Assembly: GCF_009193355.1 (NCBI RefSeq)
Contig: NZ_WBVT01000033.1
Location: forward strand, 1-32,510
Length of the DNA stretch: 32,510 nucleotides
Direction of reading: 5' to 3'
Source of the DNA: Bifidobacterium leontopitheci
GTDB lineage: Bacteria > Actinomycetota > Actinomycetes > Actinomycetales > Bifidobacteriaceae
The stretch's first letter is position 1. Each line of letters opens with the position of its first letter. This document shows positions 15,864 through 23,861 of this stretch, piece by piece. The notes beneath the pieces are model-generated. The model saw nothing but the letters and a program-made list of their open reading frames with translations, made no database searches and had not been told where the DNA came from. The translations under genes were made by a program, and so were the position numbers.

Positions 15864-16892
15864 TCAGTGGCGCACGACGAGCGCGAGGAGGCGGCCTTCG
15901 TGGCCCTTGCCGGCCTTGGCCGCGCGGCGATGCGAGTACCACAGCGGGTTCTCAAGCGTGCACATGCTGTGGCGCACCTGGTCGAGCCGTTCGGCGAGGC
16001 TCGCCGGGCCTTCGCCGTCCGTGCGGCACAGTTCGGCGAGTTCGGCGTCGTCCTTGAGGTATTCGGTGGCGGCGTGGACGCGCGGCATCGAGTCGACCAC
16101 CTGGCTGACGCCGGCGAAGGCGAGGTCGATCATCGCCGCCTCGGCGATGTCGATGCCCGCGCCGCCGAACCGCGTCTGCGTTTTCGTCAGGGGGAAGCGC
16201 TTGGTGAACGTGTCGGCGATCTCGTCGCCCACCTCGTAGCATTCGCCGCAGATGCGGGGGCCGAGCGTGGCGACGATGCGGCTCGGCTCGGCGCCCTTGA
16301 GCTTCATCAGGTCGACGGTCGCCTGGATGACGCCGCGTTCGAGCCCACGCCGGCCGCAGTGGGCGGCGCCGATGACGCCGGCCTCGGGGTCGGCGAGCAG
16401 GACGGGCAGGCAATCGGCGGCGAACATGCCGAGCGCGATGCCGGTCTGCGCGGTGACCTGGCCGTCGGCCTCCATGACCTGCAGCGCGGGGGTCTCGGAG
16501 CCGTGGTCGCCGTCGGCCGCGTCATGCCGGGTGCCGGACACGTCGAAGCCGAACGGCGTGTTGATCTCGAACGCGCCGTCCACGTCCACGGCCGTGCCGG
16601 AGTGGACCTGCGAGACGAGCGAGAGGCGCGCGCCGATCGCCTCGGCGAGCGCGATGCGGTTGGACAGCACGGCTTCGGGGTCGTCGCCGCCCTTGCCGCC
16701 GAGGTTGAGGTTGCCGAAGTCGCCGGTGCTCAATCCGCCGAGCCGTGTCGTGTAGACGACGGTGACGCCGGGCGCGAGCGCGATCGGGATGGTCACCGGT
16801 ATGGGGCGGCCCGCCTTGTCGGTGGAGCTGATCTGGTTGGAGTCGATGATCTCGTCCGTGTACTGCTGCTTGTCGTACTGCTCATTGCTCAT
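15864..16892 (-). CDS. pgeF: Laccase-domain protein YfiH/PgeF family
   Basis: Members of this family have been described as peptidoglycan editing factors and as purine nucleoside-cleaving enzymes. The metal-site segments are present: QVHSGTAVD (His), ADCLPVLL (Cys) and AAHCGRRGL (His, normally AHAGWRG), then GPRICGECYEVG. The protein of 342 residues is longer than the usual 240-250, with about 30 extra N-terminal residues and an internal Asp/Gly-rich insert around residue 130. ATG at 16892 with GGTGAG upstream. The exact substrate is not predictable from sequence. Confidence 0.88.
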   Translation of the reverse strand: MSNEQYDKQQYTDEIIDSNQISSTDKAGRPIPVTIPIALAPGVTVVYTTRLGGLSTGDFGNLNLGGKGGDDPEAVLSNRIALAEAIGARLSLVSQVHSGTAVDVDGAFEINTPFGFDVSGTRHDAADGDHGSETPALQVMEADGQVTAQTGIALGMFAADCLPVLLADPEAGVIGAAHCGRRGLERGVIQATVDLMKLKGAEPSRIVATLGPRICGECYEVGDEIADTFTKRFPLTKTQTRFGGAGIDIAEAAMIDLAFAGVSQVVDSMPRVHAATEYLKDDAELAELCRTDGEGPASLAERLDQVRHSMCTLENPLWYSHRRAAKAGKGHEGRLLALVVRH

Positions 16893-17269
16893 GACTCACC
16901 ATCCTAGCGGCGGGTCTGCTGCGCGTCTCCCCTGCCCCTCGCCGCCGCCTATCCAATATCCCGCTCCCTGTCACAACGTGCAGCTACCCGCTGTGACGTT
17001 ACGGCGAAATCCCAACGATTCCAGCGATCCCCGGCTTTGCGTCACAACGTGCAGCTACCCGCTGTGACGTTACGGCGAAATCCCAACGATTCCAGCGATC
17101 CCCGGCCTTGCGTCACAACGTGCAGCTACCCGCTGTGACGTTACGGCGAAATCCCAACGATTCCAGCGATCCCCGGCTTTGCGTCACAGCGTGCAGCTAC
17201 CCGCTGTGACACGGGGAAGCGCGGCGACGGGTCTGCTGTGGCGACGGTGAGACGGAGAAGGGTGGTCCC
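16893..17269. other. 377-bp intergenic region occupied mainly by the 71-bp tandem array
   Basis: No gene was found between the pgeF start and the U32 peptidase stop. About 240 bp of it is the tandem repeat array at 16970-17210. The rest shows nothing I can assign. Confidence 0.7.
16970..17210. repeat. 71-bp tandem repeat array with 28-bp palindromes
   Basis: Three full 71-bp units start at 16970, 17041 and 17112, and a fourth partial unit (17183-17210) contains only the palindrome. Unit 2 differs from units 1 and 3 by one base. Each unit begins with a 28-bp palindrome with GTCACA and TGTGAC ends. The 9-bp arms have one mismatch in copies 1-3 and pair perfectly in copy 4. The 43-bp stretches between palindromes are conserved, so this is a true tandem duplication and not a CRISPR. 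Confidence 0.9.
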
Positions 17270-18991
17270 TCACTCGGCCTTCAGCGTGGGTTTCTTGGTG
17301 CGCGAGCGGATGGCGGCGTTGACCGGCACCTCGCGCGGGCAGGGCATGGAGAAGACGTGCGCCGGGTTGTTGATGGCGGGCACCCAGTTGCCGTCGGCGT
17401 CGCGCAGTCCGGTGTCGGGCACGGTGTAGGCGAGCGGCGCCTCGCCGGGCAGCAGGAATTCGACGTGCTGGCCGGGCTCGATCTTGTTGCGGCTCATCAG
17501 CGTGACGCGGCCGCCTTCGTCCGGCGTCCAGCTGAGCACCTCGCCGACGACCATCCACGCGCGGAAGTAGGCGGAGCGGTCGGTGTTCTGCGTCACCTTG
17601 TGCTCGGGGTAATAGAATCCGGTCGAGTAGTCGCGGTGGGCGACCTTGTCCGGCTCGGCCAGCAGCCAGTCGGGCAGCGTGACGTGCTGGGCGGGGCGGC
17701 ATTTCGCGTGATGCCAGCCTTCCGGCAGCACCTCCTCGCGCGTGTTCGACTTGCGGCGTGCGGAGCGCGCCTTGTAGCTCAGCTCGTCGAGCTGCGTGCC
17801 GCCGGCGGATCGGGCCGCGGCGTCCTCGGTCGGCGCGGAGGAGGGACCACCCTCACCCGCTTCGCGGGAGCTCCCGCCAGCGGGAGCGGAGACAAAGGCA
17901 GCTTCCCGGGAATCCGCGCCAGCGGGAGCGGAGAAAGCGTCGTCTTCGGTCGGCGGCTCGCCGGGCACGCCGGAGAACGCCTGGTCGGCGTTGCGTTCGA
18001 TCGCGTCGTCGGCGACGGCCTGGAAGTCCGGGTCGTCGGGGCGGATTACCCGGTCGTGGAACGGGCGCAGCACGGTGCCGTCCGCGGACTCGAAGCCGCG
18101 CTGGACCATGTACTCGTTGACCGCGGTCTTGTAGGCGTTGGTCATCGCGGCGATGTAGTACGCGGACTTGGAACGGCCTTCGATCTTGAGGCTGGTGGCG
18201 CCGGAGTCGATCAGGTCGTCGATGTGGTCGAGCATGCACATGTCCTGCGAGTTGAACAGGTAGGCGCCTTCCTTGGTCTGCTCGATGGGATAGTACTGCC
18301 CGGGTCGCTTCTCCTCCACGATGGAGTACTTCCAGCGGCAGGGCTGGGCGCATTCGCCGTGGTTGCCGTCGCGGCCGGTCAGGTAGTTGGAGAACAGGCA
18401 GCGGCCGGAGAACGCCATGCACATGGCGCCGTGGACGAAGCATTCGATGTCCATGTCGTCGGGGATGCGGGCGCGGATGTCGCGCACGGCCTGCAGGTCC
18501 ATCTCGCGGGCGAGCACGACGCGGCGCGCGCCGAACTCGTACAGGGCCTGCGCGGCGCCGTAGTTGGTGACGCCGGCCTGGGTGCTCACGTGCAGCTCGA
18601 CCTCGGGGGCGATCTGGTGGGCCATCATCATGACGCCGATGTCGGTGACGATCATCGCGTCGATGCCGGTGTCCTTGAGCTGGCCGATGTAGTCGCGCAT
18701 CGCCTCGACCTCGGCGTTGCGCGGCAGGACGTTGAGCGTCACGTACACGCGGGCGCCGCGCTCATGGGCGTAGCGGGCGCCCTCCTCGAAGTCGGCGAGG
18801 CTGAGGTTCTTCGGGGCGCTCCTCATGCCGAACGCCTTGCCGCCGCAGTAGACGGCGTCGGCGCCGTAGTCGACGGCGGCCTTGAGGCCGCGCAGGTTGC
18901 CGGCGGGGGCCAGCACCTCGGGCTTGCGCCGGGCGCGGCGGGACGCGGGGGGCGCGGCCACGGCGGGGGAAGTCAGTTGAGATTCAAGCAC
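17270..18991 (-). CDS. U32-family peptidase / tRNA- or rRNA-hydroxylation protein homologue
   Basis: The U32 family includes collagenase-like proteases and the RNA-hydroxylating TrhP and RlhA proteins; recent work assigns most bacterial members to RNA modification. The N-terminal TIM-barrel-like domain has EVLAPAGNL, GADAVYCGGKAFGMR and ECFVHGAMCMAFSGRC, followed by the Cys-rich segment GECAQPCRW typical of Fe-S cluster binding in this family. A C-terminal beta-barrel-like domain begins near residue 440. A low-complexity insert of about 75 residues lies between the two domains. The GTG at 18991 is the first plausible start and has a poor ribosome binding site. Confidence 0.88.
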   Translation of the reverse strand: MLESQLTSPAVAAPPASRRARRKPEVLAPAGNLRGLKAAVDYGADAVYCGGKAFGMRSAPKNLSLADFEEGARYAHERGARVYVTLNVLPRNAEVEAMRDYIGQLKDTGIDAMIVTDIGVMMMAHQIAPEVELHVSTQAGVTNYGAAQALYEFGARRVVLAREMDLQAVRDIRARIPDDMDIECFVHGAMCMAFSGRCLFSNYLTGRDGNHGECAQPCRWKYSIVEEKRPGQYYPIEQTKEGAYLFNSQDMCMLDHIDDLIDSGATSLKIEGRSKSAYYIAAMTNAYKTAVNEYMVQRGFESADGTVLRPFHDRVIRPDDPDFQAVADDAIERNADQAFSGVPGEPPTEDDAFSAPAGADSREAAFVSAPAGGSSREAGEGGPSSAPTEDAAARSAGGTQLDELSYKARSARRKSNTREEVLPEGWHHAKCRPAQHVTLPDWLLAEPDKVAHRDYSTGFYYPEHKVTQNTDRSAYFRAWMVVGEVLSWTPDEGGRVTLMSRNKIEPGQHVEFLLPGEAPLAYTVPDTGLRDADGNWVPAINNPAHVFSMPCPREVPVNAAIRSRTKKPTLKAE

Positions 18992-19196
18992 CCCACCAGT
19001 GTAGTGGGTGGCCTGTAGCTGGCGTATGGCTCAGGAAAATGGCGGGAACGGCACACCATCAAGATAAGTGCCCCCCAAACCAGCACGCCAAAACCGTGCC
19101 CGGTCACTGGAGGCATGACAGCCATGCAGCTGACAGACCTGCATTGGCTGACATCACAGCCGTCTTACGGCACTTGTAGCAGCAAGCCCCGCCGCA

Positions 19197-19883
19197 TCAG
19201 AAATCATCGGAGATCGAGGCAAGCGCTTCGATGTCATTCTCTCGCATGCTTTGCGAATACTCTTCGCCCAGAGGCAATTGATGAGCCACATCACATGGGC
19301 TTAGCCCACTCTTCCTCATCAACGCCCGCCGAACCAAGTAGGCAAACCGTGGGCACCCGGCTTCACTCAACTGCTTGGCAAAGTTATAGTCTCCGTCGGG
19401 ACACTTCGTGGACCAGTATCGTAATTCGCAAGTGACTGCCTGATCGAGCAATGTGGCGGAGGACTCGGCGACGTCGCAGAAAAAATCATCGGCCGTGCAT
19501 ACCGAATACGGAAGCTCGTCAAGTTGTTCCGGGGCGAGTGAACCATACAACTCGCAATCATTGGTCAACAGTATGTCGCACCTGTTGTCTTTCGCCGCGG
19601 CATGCAAGTGCAGATCATTGGGGTCGGATCCCAGATAATCCGACTGAGCACGTTCGCAATCATAATGTGAGACGACGGTGACGAGCTCACGCATCTGGTC
19701 GACCACGCCTTTCACGTTATCGCCGGAACGCTGTGGGTTGTTCCGGCGATAATGATAGACGACCTCTGCGAAAACATCCTCGCTTGACAGCAGGTCGAAC
19801 ATATTGACGTCGGTGGTGGATAGGGCAAAGAGCCAGTCACGAATCGTTCGCGAATACAGATTATTCGCATCGACAAAGACACG
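19197..19883 (-). pseudogene. PIN-domain (VapC-like) toxin without a recognisable start codon
   Basis: PIN-domain toxins are Mg-dependent RNases. In this frame the protein begins RVFVDANNLYSRTIRDW at 19883, the expected first beta strand with the catalytic Asp, and runs to the stop at 19197. Later acidic residues lie in SDPNDLHLHAAA and ILLTND, as expected for PIN. The first ATG in frame (19802) would remove the catalytic Asp. Upstream codons as far as a TAG at about 19929 include no ATG, GTG or TTG. A TTG/GTG start exists in another frame at 19909/19903, and one extra G in the G5 run (19895-19899) would join it to the toxin. So it is a frameshifted gene, a sequencing error, or an unusual start. 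Confidence 0.7.
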
Positions 19884-19941
19884 CTCCGTTCCCGCCCCCT
19901 CACCGTCAATTTGTAAGCGAATAGTCTAATATAACACCAGA

Positions 19942-20379
19942 TCAGCTATCCAGTTCAGCAAGGGAATCTCTCACGGCGAGGAAGCGCTCACGCTTGGCTC
20001 GCTGCTGCTTGGCTCGGTATTCAAGGACATCGGCCAGGAAGAAACGGTGATGCGCCCCGATGTTATGCGAGGGCAGTTCACCGGCGCGGACCAACTTCAG
20101 CAACGTGGGCCGTGAAATACCCAGCATTTCCGCCGCCGCAGTAGTGCGCAGCTCCTTGGGCGTAGTGGAGATGACGACACGCGAGCCTTTGCCGAGGCTC
20201 TCCAGCACACTCATCATTATGGTCGACACGTCTTTGGGAAGATCAACGACACGACCATCGACATTCAATGCGATATTCGCGCGTATATCCTTGACGCCAT
20301 TCACCGTTTGCTCAATGCTGCGCTGACTCTCAGAGTCGACCAAGATGGTGAGCTCACGGTCGCGGGTCAGTACTTCCAT
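19942..20379 (-). CDS. Helix-turn-helix antitoxin (excisionase-like DNA-binding protein)
   Basis: This is the likely antitoxin partner and autorepressor of the PIN toxin just downstream. It has 145 residues from the ATG at 20379, preceded by AAAGGAGG. The segment TTAAAEMLGISRPTLLKLVRAGELP (about residues 77-101) is a MerR/excisionase-type HTH, followed by GAHHRFFLADVLEY, the wing, and a charged helical tail that probably binds the toxin. The N-terminal half is a separate small domain. Upstream lies a 10-bp inverted repeat that looks like its operator. Base composition is lower in GC than the neighbours, consistent with transfer. Confidence 0.85.
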   Translation of the reverse strand: MEVLTRDRELTILVDSESQRSIEQTVNGVKDIRANIALNVDGRVVDLPKDVSTIMMSVLESLGKGSRVVISTTPKELRTTAAAEMLGISRPTLLKLVRAGELPSHNIGAHHRFFLADVLEYRAKQQRAKRERFLAVRDSLAELDS

Positions 20380-20682
20380 AATCAGCCTCCTTTCTGTGCG
20401 CGTCATTCACGAACCAGTCGGCTCGCATGTTTTTCACTTGCAACCGTAATTCCGATTTGCAGTTGCAAGTGTAAAAGCGCTCGTGGACACGTGGACGATG
20501 GACAGCCACGACGGCCGGCCCACAACATGCACCAGCGCAACATCGAAGATAACCACATCACTCCACACGACGCCGCACCGCACATCCCCACGCCGCGAAA
20601 TGAAAAATTTCCAACCCGAGAACTATTATTTCTCGATAGGTACCAACGCAGGGACAGCAGATCAGAACCAAGGAAGTACGCA
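20380..20682. other. 303-bp divergent promoter region
   Basis: This region separates the minus-strand antitoxin from the plus-strand AraC-type regulator. It holds the palindrome at 20435-20471 and otherwise nothing I can assign. The stretch near 20600-20650 is AT-rich and probably holds the AraC gene's promoter. Confidence 0.5.
20435..20471. promoter_or_regulatory. Operator-like inverted repeat upstream of the antitoxin
   Basis: CACTTGCAAC (20435-20444) is exactly complementary to GTTGCAAGTG (20462-20471), with 17 bp between. Flanking TTTT and AAAA extend the symmetry. It lies 56 bp upstream of the antitoxin start codon, which fits autorepression by the HTH antitoxin or the toxin-antitoxin complex. 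Confidence 0.65.
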
Positions 20683-21594
20683 ATGAAGCCGGTCGAACAG
20701 CTCATCGACGTGCCGTCGTCGAACTACTACGGATACATCCCCAGCCAGACCGCGCTGTCCACCTACCTCTACCCCACGCAGGTAGGCCACTACCACTTCC
20801 GCAAAGGCTACACACTCGACCGCACGTTCTCGTTCGACATGTACATCCTGCTGGTGATCCAGTCCGGCACCATCACCTTCCACACCGTCGACGGCACGTC
20901 CGTCGCCCACGGCGGCGACATCGTGCTCATCGACAGCCATGCGCCGCTCACCTACCGCGCGCAGGCGCAAACGGACGTCTCCGCGTACTGGATGCACTTC
21001 GAAGGCGAGGCATCGCACCGGTTCTACTCGCTGATCCACCAGCGGCTCGGCACCGTCATCACCGCCGGCCGGTTCGACAACGCGCTCGGCGCCATCCGCC
21101 GCGTCTACGACATGTTCCACGGCGGACGCGACGTCAGCGAGGCGCTCATGTCGCTGTCCATCACCGAAATCCTCACCGAATGCCTCACCGCCGACGAAAG
21201 CACCGACCAGCTGTACCGCCACCGCTCCATCGAAGAGGTGCTCGCCTACATCGCCTCGCACCTGACCGAGCCGCTGCCGCTCGAACAGCTCGCGCGCATG
21301 GCCTCGATGAGCAAATGCCATTTCATCCGCATCTTCAAGCAGGCGACCGGCTACACGCCGCACCTGTACATCGTCACCATGCGCATGAACGCGGCGAAGA
21401 CCATGCTCGTCAACAGCGACGTGACGCTCGCCGTGCTGTGCAGCGAATGCGGGTTCAACTCCATCAACACGTTCTGCACGCAGTTCAAAAAGGCCGTGGG
21501 CTGCACGCCGATGGAGTTCCGGCAGCACGGCATGGACCGCGCCGCCGCACCCTACCGCACCGAACCGGCGCCGGCGGGGCACGACGGCGACTGA
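20683..21594 (+). CDS. AraC-family transcriptional regulator
   Basis: A 303-residue regulator with a cupin-like sensor domain (about residues 20-150, with DIVLIDSHAPLTY and AYWMHFEG) and a C-terminal double HTH (about 185-285) with LARMASMSKCHFIRIFKQATGYTP and the second-helix block ECGFNSINTFCTQFKKAVGCTP. Such regulators usually sense sugars and control glycoside genes, but no such gene is adjacent. The start is the ATG at 20683, preceded by AAGGAAG; a longer open frame has no such signal. Its only close neighbour is a convergent aldo/keto reductase, so the regulon is not evident. Confidence 0.92.
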   Translation: MKPVEQLIDVPSSNYYGYIPSQTALSTYLYPTQVGHYHFRKGYTLDRTFSFDMYILLVIQSGTITFHTVDGTSVAHGGDIVLIDSHAPLTYRAQAQTDVSAYWMHFEGEASHRFYSLIHQRLGTVITAGRFDNALGAIRRVYDMFHGGRDVSEALMSLSITEILTECLTADESTDQLYRHRSIEEVLAYIASHLTEPLPLEQLARMASMSKCHFIRIFKQATGYTPHLYIVTMRMNAAKTMLVNSDVTLAVLCSECGFNSINTFCTQFKKAVGCTPMEFRQHGMDRAAAPYRTEPAPAGHDGD

Positions 21595-21606
21595 CCGCGG
21601 GGTCAG
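21591..21606. terminator. Short shared hairpin between convergent genes
   Basis: CTGACC (21591-21596) pairs with GGTCAG (21601-21606), with a 4-nt loop, in the 17-bp gap between the AraC-type gene and the aldo/keto reductase, overlapping the first gene's stop codon. It has no T tract; its termination role is uncertain. Confidence 0.3.
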
Positions 21607-21611
21607 GCTTC

Positions 21612-22475
21612 TCAGCCGAGCTTGGCGAGGTCCTCGTCGCTCAGCTCCAGCTCGCCGGCCTTGAGCGAGTCGAGAATGGTCTCGGGACGGTGCGCGCCGG
21701 GGATGACGAACATGTGGTCGCCCTTGGCGAGCTCCCATGCGAGCACGACCTGCTGGTAGGAGACGCCGTACTTGGCAGCCACCTCGCGGAACGGGTCGAA
21801 CTTGGACTCGTCGTACGGGTGACGGTAGCCGCCGAGCGGGCTCCAGCACACGAACGCCAGGCCCAGCCTGGCGCAGTAGTCCAGCGTGTCCTGCGTCTCG
21901 AGGTGGATCGGCGAATACTGGTTCTGCACGGCGATGAGCTTGTCGCCGAGGATGCCGCGCGCGATGTCGAGCTGCTCGATGCTCACGTTGGAGACGCCGG
22001 CGTACTGCGCCACGCCTTCGTCGACGAGCTGCTTGAGCGCCTCGATGGACTCGTTGTACGGGACCTCGGGATCGTGGCGGTGCATGTAGAGCAGGTCGAT
22101 GGTGTCGACGCCGAGCGCCATCGCGGACTGCTTGCCGTAGGCGATCAGATGCTCGGGTTTGCCGTCGCGCGGCCAGATCGGCTTGCCGGCGTCATCGTAG
22201 GCGCGGCGCAGGCCGATCTTTGTGGCGACGAGCACCTCGTCGCGCGGCCCGTTCCAGGTCTCAAGCGCCTCGCGGACCAGCTTCTCGCCGGTCTGCTCCT
22301 CCTCGCCGGGCGTGTAGTACGCCCACGCGGTGTCGATATGGCGGCAGCCGGCGTCGAGCGAGGCATGCAGCGTCTCCAGCCCCACCTCATGGCCGCGGTT
22401 GTTCTCGATGGTCAGCGGCATCTCGCCATGGCCGACCGCGGTGGTGTCGAATGGTCCGAGATTACGGTGCAGCAT
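21612..22475 (-). CDS. Aldo/keto reductase
   Basis: An NADPH-dependent aldo/keto reductase of 287 residues. The usual segments are present: IDTAWAYY (catalytic Asp and Tyr), LVATKIG (Lys), LLYMHRHDP (His region), GVSN, and the NADPH-binding FVIPGAHRPETI. The specific substrate cannot be predicted. The start is the ATG at 22475 with AAGGAGAG upstream; the longer open frame is discounted because it runs through a hairpin and the nrd control region. Confidence 0.92.
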   Translation of the reverse strand: MLHRNLGPFDTTAVGHGEMPLTIENNRGHEVGLETLHASLDAGCRHIDTAWAYYTPGEEEQTGEKLVREALETWNGPRDEVLVATKIGLRRAYDDAGKPIWPRDGKPEHLIAYGKQSAMALGVDTIDLLYMHRHDPEVPYNESIEALKQLVDEGVAQYAGVSNVSIEQLDIARGILGDKLIAVQNQYSPIHLETQDTLDYCARLGLAFVCWSPLGGYRHPYDESKFDPFREVAAKYGVSYQQVVLAWELAKGDHMFVIPGAHRPETILDSLKAGELELSDEDLAKLG

Positions 22476-22498
22476 GTCGTCTCTCCTTGTGTCTTCCG

Positions 22499-22521
22499 GC
22501 CTGCCGGACCGACCGGCAGGC
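22499..22521. promoter_or_regulatory. 9-bp perfect inverted repeat before the aldo/keto reductase
   Basis: GCCTGCCGG (22499-22507) is exactly complementary to 22513-22521, with a 5-nt spacer. It lies 24-46 bp upstream of the aldo/keto reductase start, so it would be in its leader or promoter. It may be an operator or a hairpin; nothing else identifies it. Confidence 0.45.
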
Positions 22522-22683
22522 GGGCTGTTCCTGTCATCGTCAACGATACGACGCGCCCGTCCCAGCGCAGCCCTGACGCAGCCCCGGACGCCGGACGGAC
22601 GCCGCGGCGCAATGTGAGCATCGTCACATTCATGGGACATCCGCCGCACGGCACGCCGAGAAAACCGCAATATGACAACAGAA

Positions 22684-22731
22684 ACACTACATGTAGTGGC
22701 GCTTGCGCAAATCCAGCACAAGCAGTAGTGT
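22684..22731 (+). promoter_or_regulatory. Pair of NrdR-box-like sites upstream of nrdH
   Basis: ACACTACATGTAGTGG (22684-22699) closely matches the 16-bp NrdR box, and a weaker copy GCACAAGCAGTAGTGT lies at 22716-22731. They are 32 bp apart, about three helical turns, as is typical for tandem NrdR boxes. The second ends 74 bp before the nrdH start. NrdR represses ribonucleotide reductase genes when ATP/dATP is bound; its gene is not in this window. Confidence 0.8.
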
Positions 22732-22805
22732 TCTCAGATGTACCTCAACAGCCTGCGATCCTGCCATACGCAAGCGTTCAACCCGTCGACCGACAAGGGG
22801 GAGCA

Positions 22806-23075
22806 ATGACCGTCACCGTCTTCACCAAGCCGTATTGCCCGCAGTGCGACGCCACCAAGCGCCAGCTCAACAAGCTCGGGGTGCCGTTCGAGACCGTGGA
22901 CCTGACCGAGAACCCGTCCACGCTGGAACAGCTGCAGCAGGCCGGCTTCAAGCAGGCGCCCGTCGTCATCACCCCCGACAACTCCTGGACCGGCTACCGC
23001 CCCGACCTCATCCGCGCGCTCGCCAAGTCGATGGCCGCGACGATGTCCGAGCAGAGCGAGCCGGTCCACGCGTGA
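22806..23075 (+). CDS. nrdH: Glutaredoxin-like protein NrdH
   Basis: This redox donor reduces the class Ib ribonucleotide reductase NrdEF. The 89-residue protein has a thioredoxin fold. The active-site CPQC motif at residues 11-14 (most family members have CVQC or CMQC) and the C-terminal WTGYRPDLI segment typical of NrdH are visible. The start is the ATG at 22806 with AAGGGGGAG upstream. Its stop overlaps the nrdI GTG start (GTGA), so translation is coupled. It is the first gene of nrdHIEF. Confidence 0.94.
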   Translation: MTVTVFTKPYCPQCDATKRQLNKLGVPFETVDLTENPSTLEQLQQAGFKQAPVVITPDNSWTGYRPDLIRALAKSMAATMSEQSEPVHA

Positions 23076-23746
23076 ACGACACCCTGCATATGAACGGCAC
23101 CACGCACGTGAACGCAGCCGCGCAGCCGCGTCGCAGCGCAGCCGTGCCGATGGCCATGACCGAGACCGGACAGCCTGCCGGCGCCGCCCCCCAAGCGGGC
23201 TCGGCGGCACACCGCAGCGCACCCGTGCCGCTGCACGGCGCGGCGGCCGCGCAGCCGACCACCGATTCGACCACGCCGAGCACGCCCGAAGCCGTTGCCC
23301 GGACCGACGGACGGCACGCCCCGATCGGCGCGCTGGTGTACTTCTCGTCCGCATCCGAGAACACCGCCCGGTTCGTGGCAAGCTGCAGGCTCGATGAGGT
23401 CGGCGTCAACGTGTACCGCATCCCCCTCAAGCCCGGCGCCGCACAGCTCAACGTGCGCGAACCGTACGTGCTCATGGTGCCCACATACGGCGGCGGCGAC
23501 GCGAAGAAGGCCGTGCCCGTGCAGGTCAAGCGCTTTCTCAACAACCCGGCGAACCGCGCGTGGATCCGCGGCGTGATCGCCTCGGGCAACACGAACTTCG
23601 GCACGGCGTATTGCGCCGCCGGCGACATCATCGCCGCGAAATGCCGGGTGCCGTACCTGTACCGCTTCGAGCTCATGGGCACCCGTGAAGATACGCGCAA
23701 GGTGCGTGACGGCATCGTGCGCTTCTTCAGCGAGCGCCGCGGCTGA
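23072..23746 (+). CDS. nrdI: NrdI flavodoxin-like protein with a long N-terminal extension
   Basis: NrdI is the flavodoxin that activates the dimanganese cofactor of NrdF. The family domain starts at about residue 86 ([14 protein letters not shown], then the FMN-binding loop) and has [18 protein letters not shown] and [15 protein letters not shown]. The GTG start at 23072 overlaps the nrdH stop by 4 bp, which supports it. This gives 224 residues, about 85 more than a typical NrdI. The extra part is Ala/Pro/Thr-rich. Alternative in-frame starts exist at several Met codons inside it. Confidence 0.9.
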   Translation: MNDTLHMNGTTHVNAAAQPRRSAAVPMAMTETGQPAGAAPQAGSAAHRSAPVPLHGAAAAQPTTDSTTPSTPEAVARTDGRHAPIGALVYFSSASENTARFVASCRLDEVGVNVYRIPLKPGAAQLNVREPYVLMVPTYGGGDAKKAVPVQVKRFLNNPANRAWIRGVIASGNTNFGTAYCAAGDIIAAKCRVPYLYRFELMGTREDTRKVRDGIVRFFSERRG

Positions 23747-23861
23747 CGGTCCGCCGCTCCCCGCGCCCTGCCCCGGCACCCCGGCACCCGTTTTCCACTT
23801 TTTCGTGCAGGCTGGCGTCCCGCCATGCCCGCACACCCCCGACCATCCAGGAACCATCATC

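Noticed and set aside
16970..17210. CRISPR array
   Set aside because: The 43-bp intervals between palindromes are the same in every unit, so this is a tandem repeat.
19115..19435. Plus-strand ORF with an upstream GGAGG
   Set aside because: It overlaps the PIN toxin gene on the other strand for most of its length, and the product resembles no protein I know.
22476..22721. N-terminal extension of the aldo/keto reductase
   Set aside because: It crosses the inverted repeat and an NrdR box, and the family start is at 22475.
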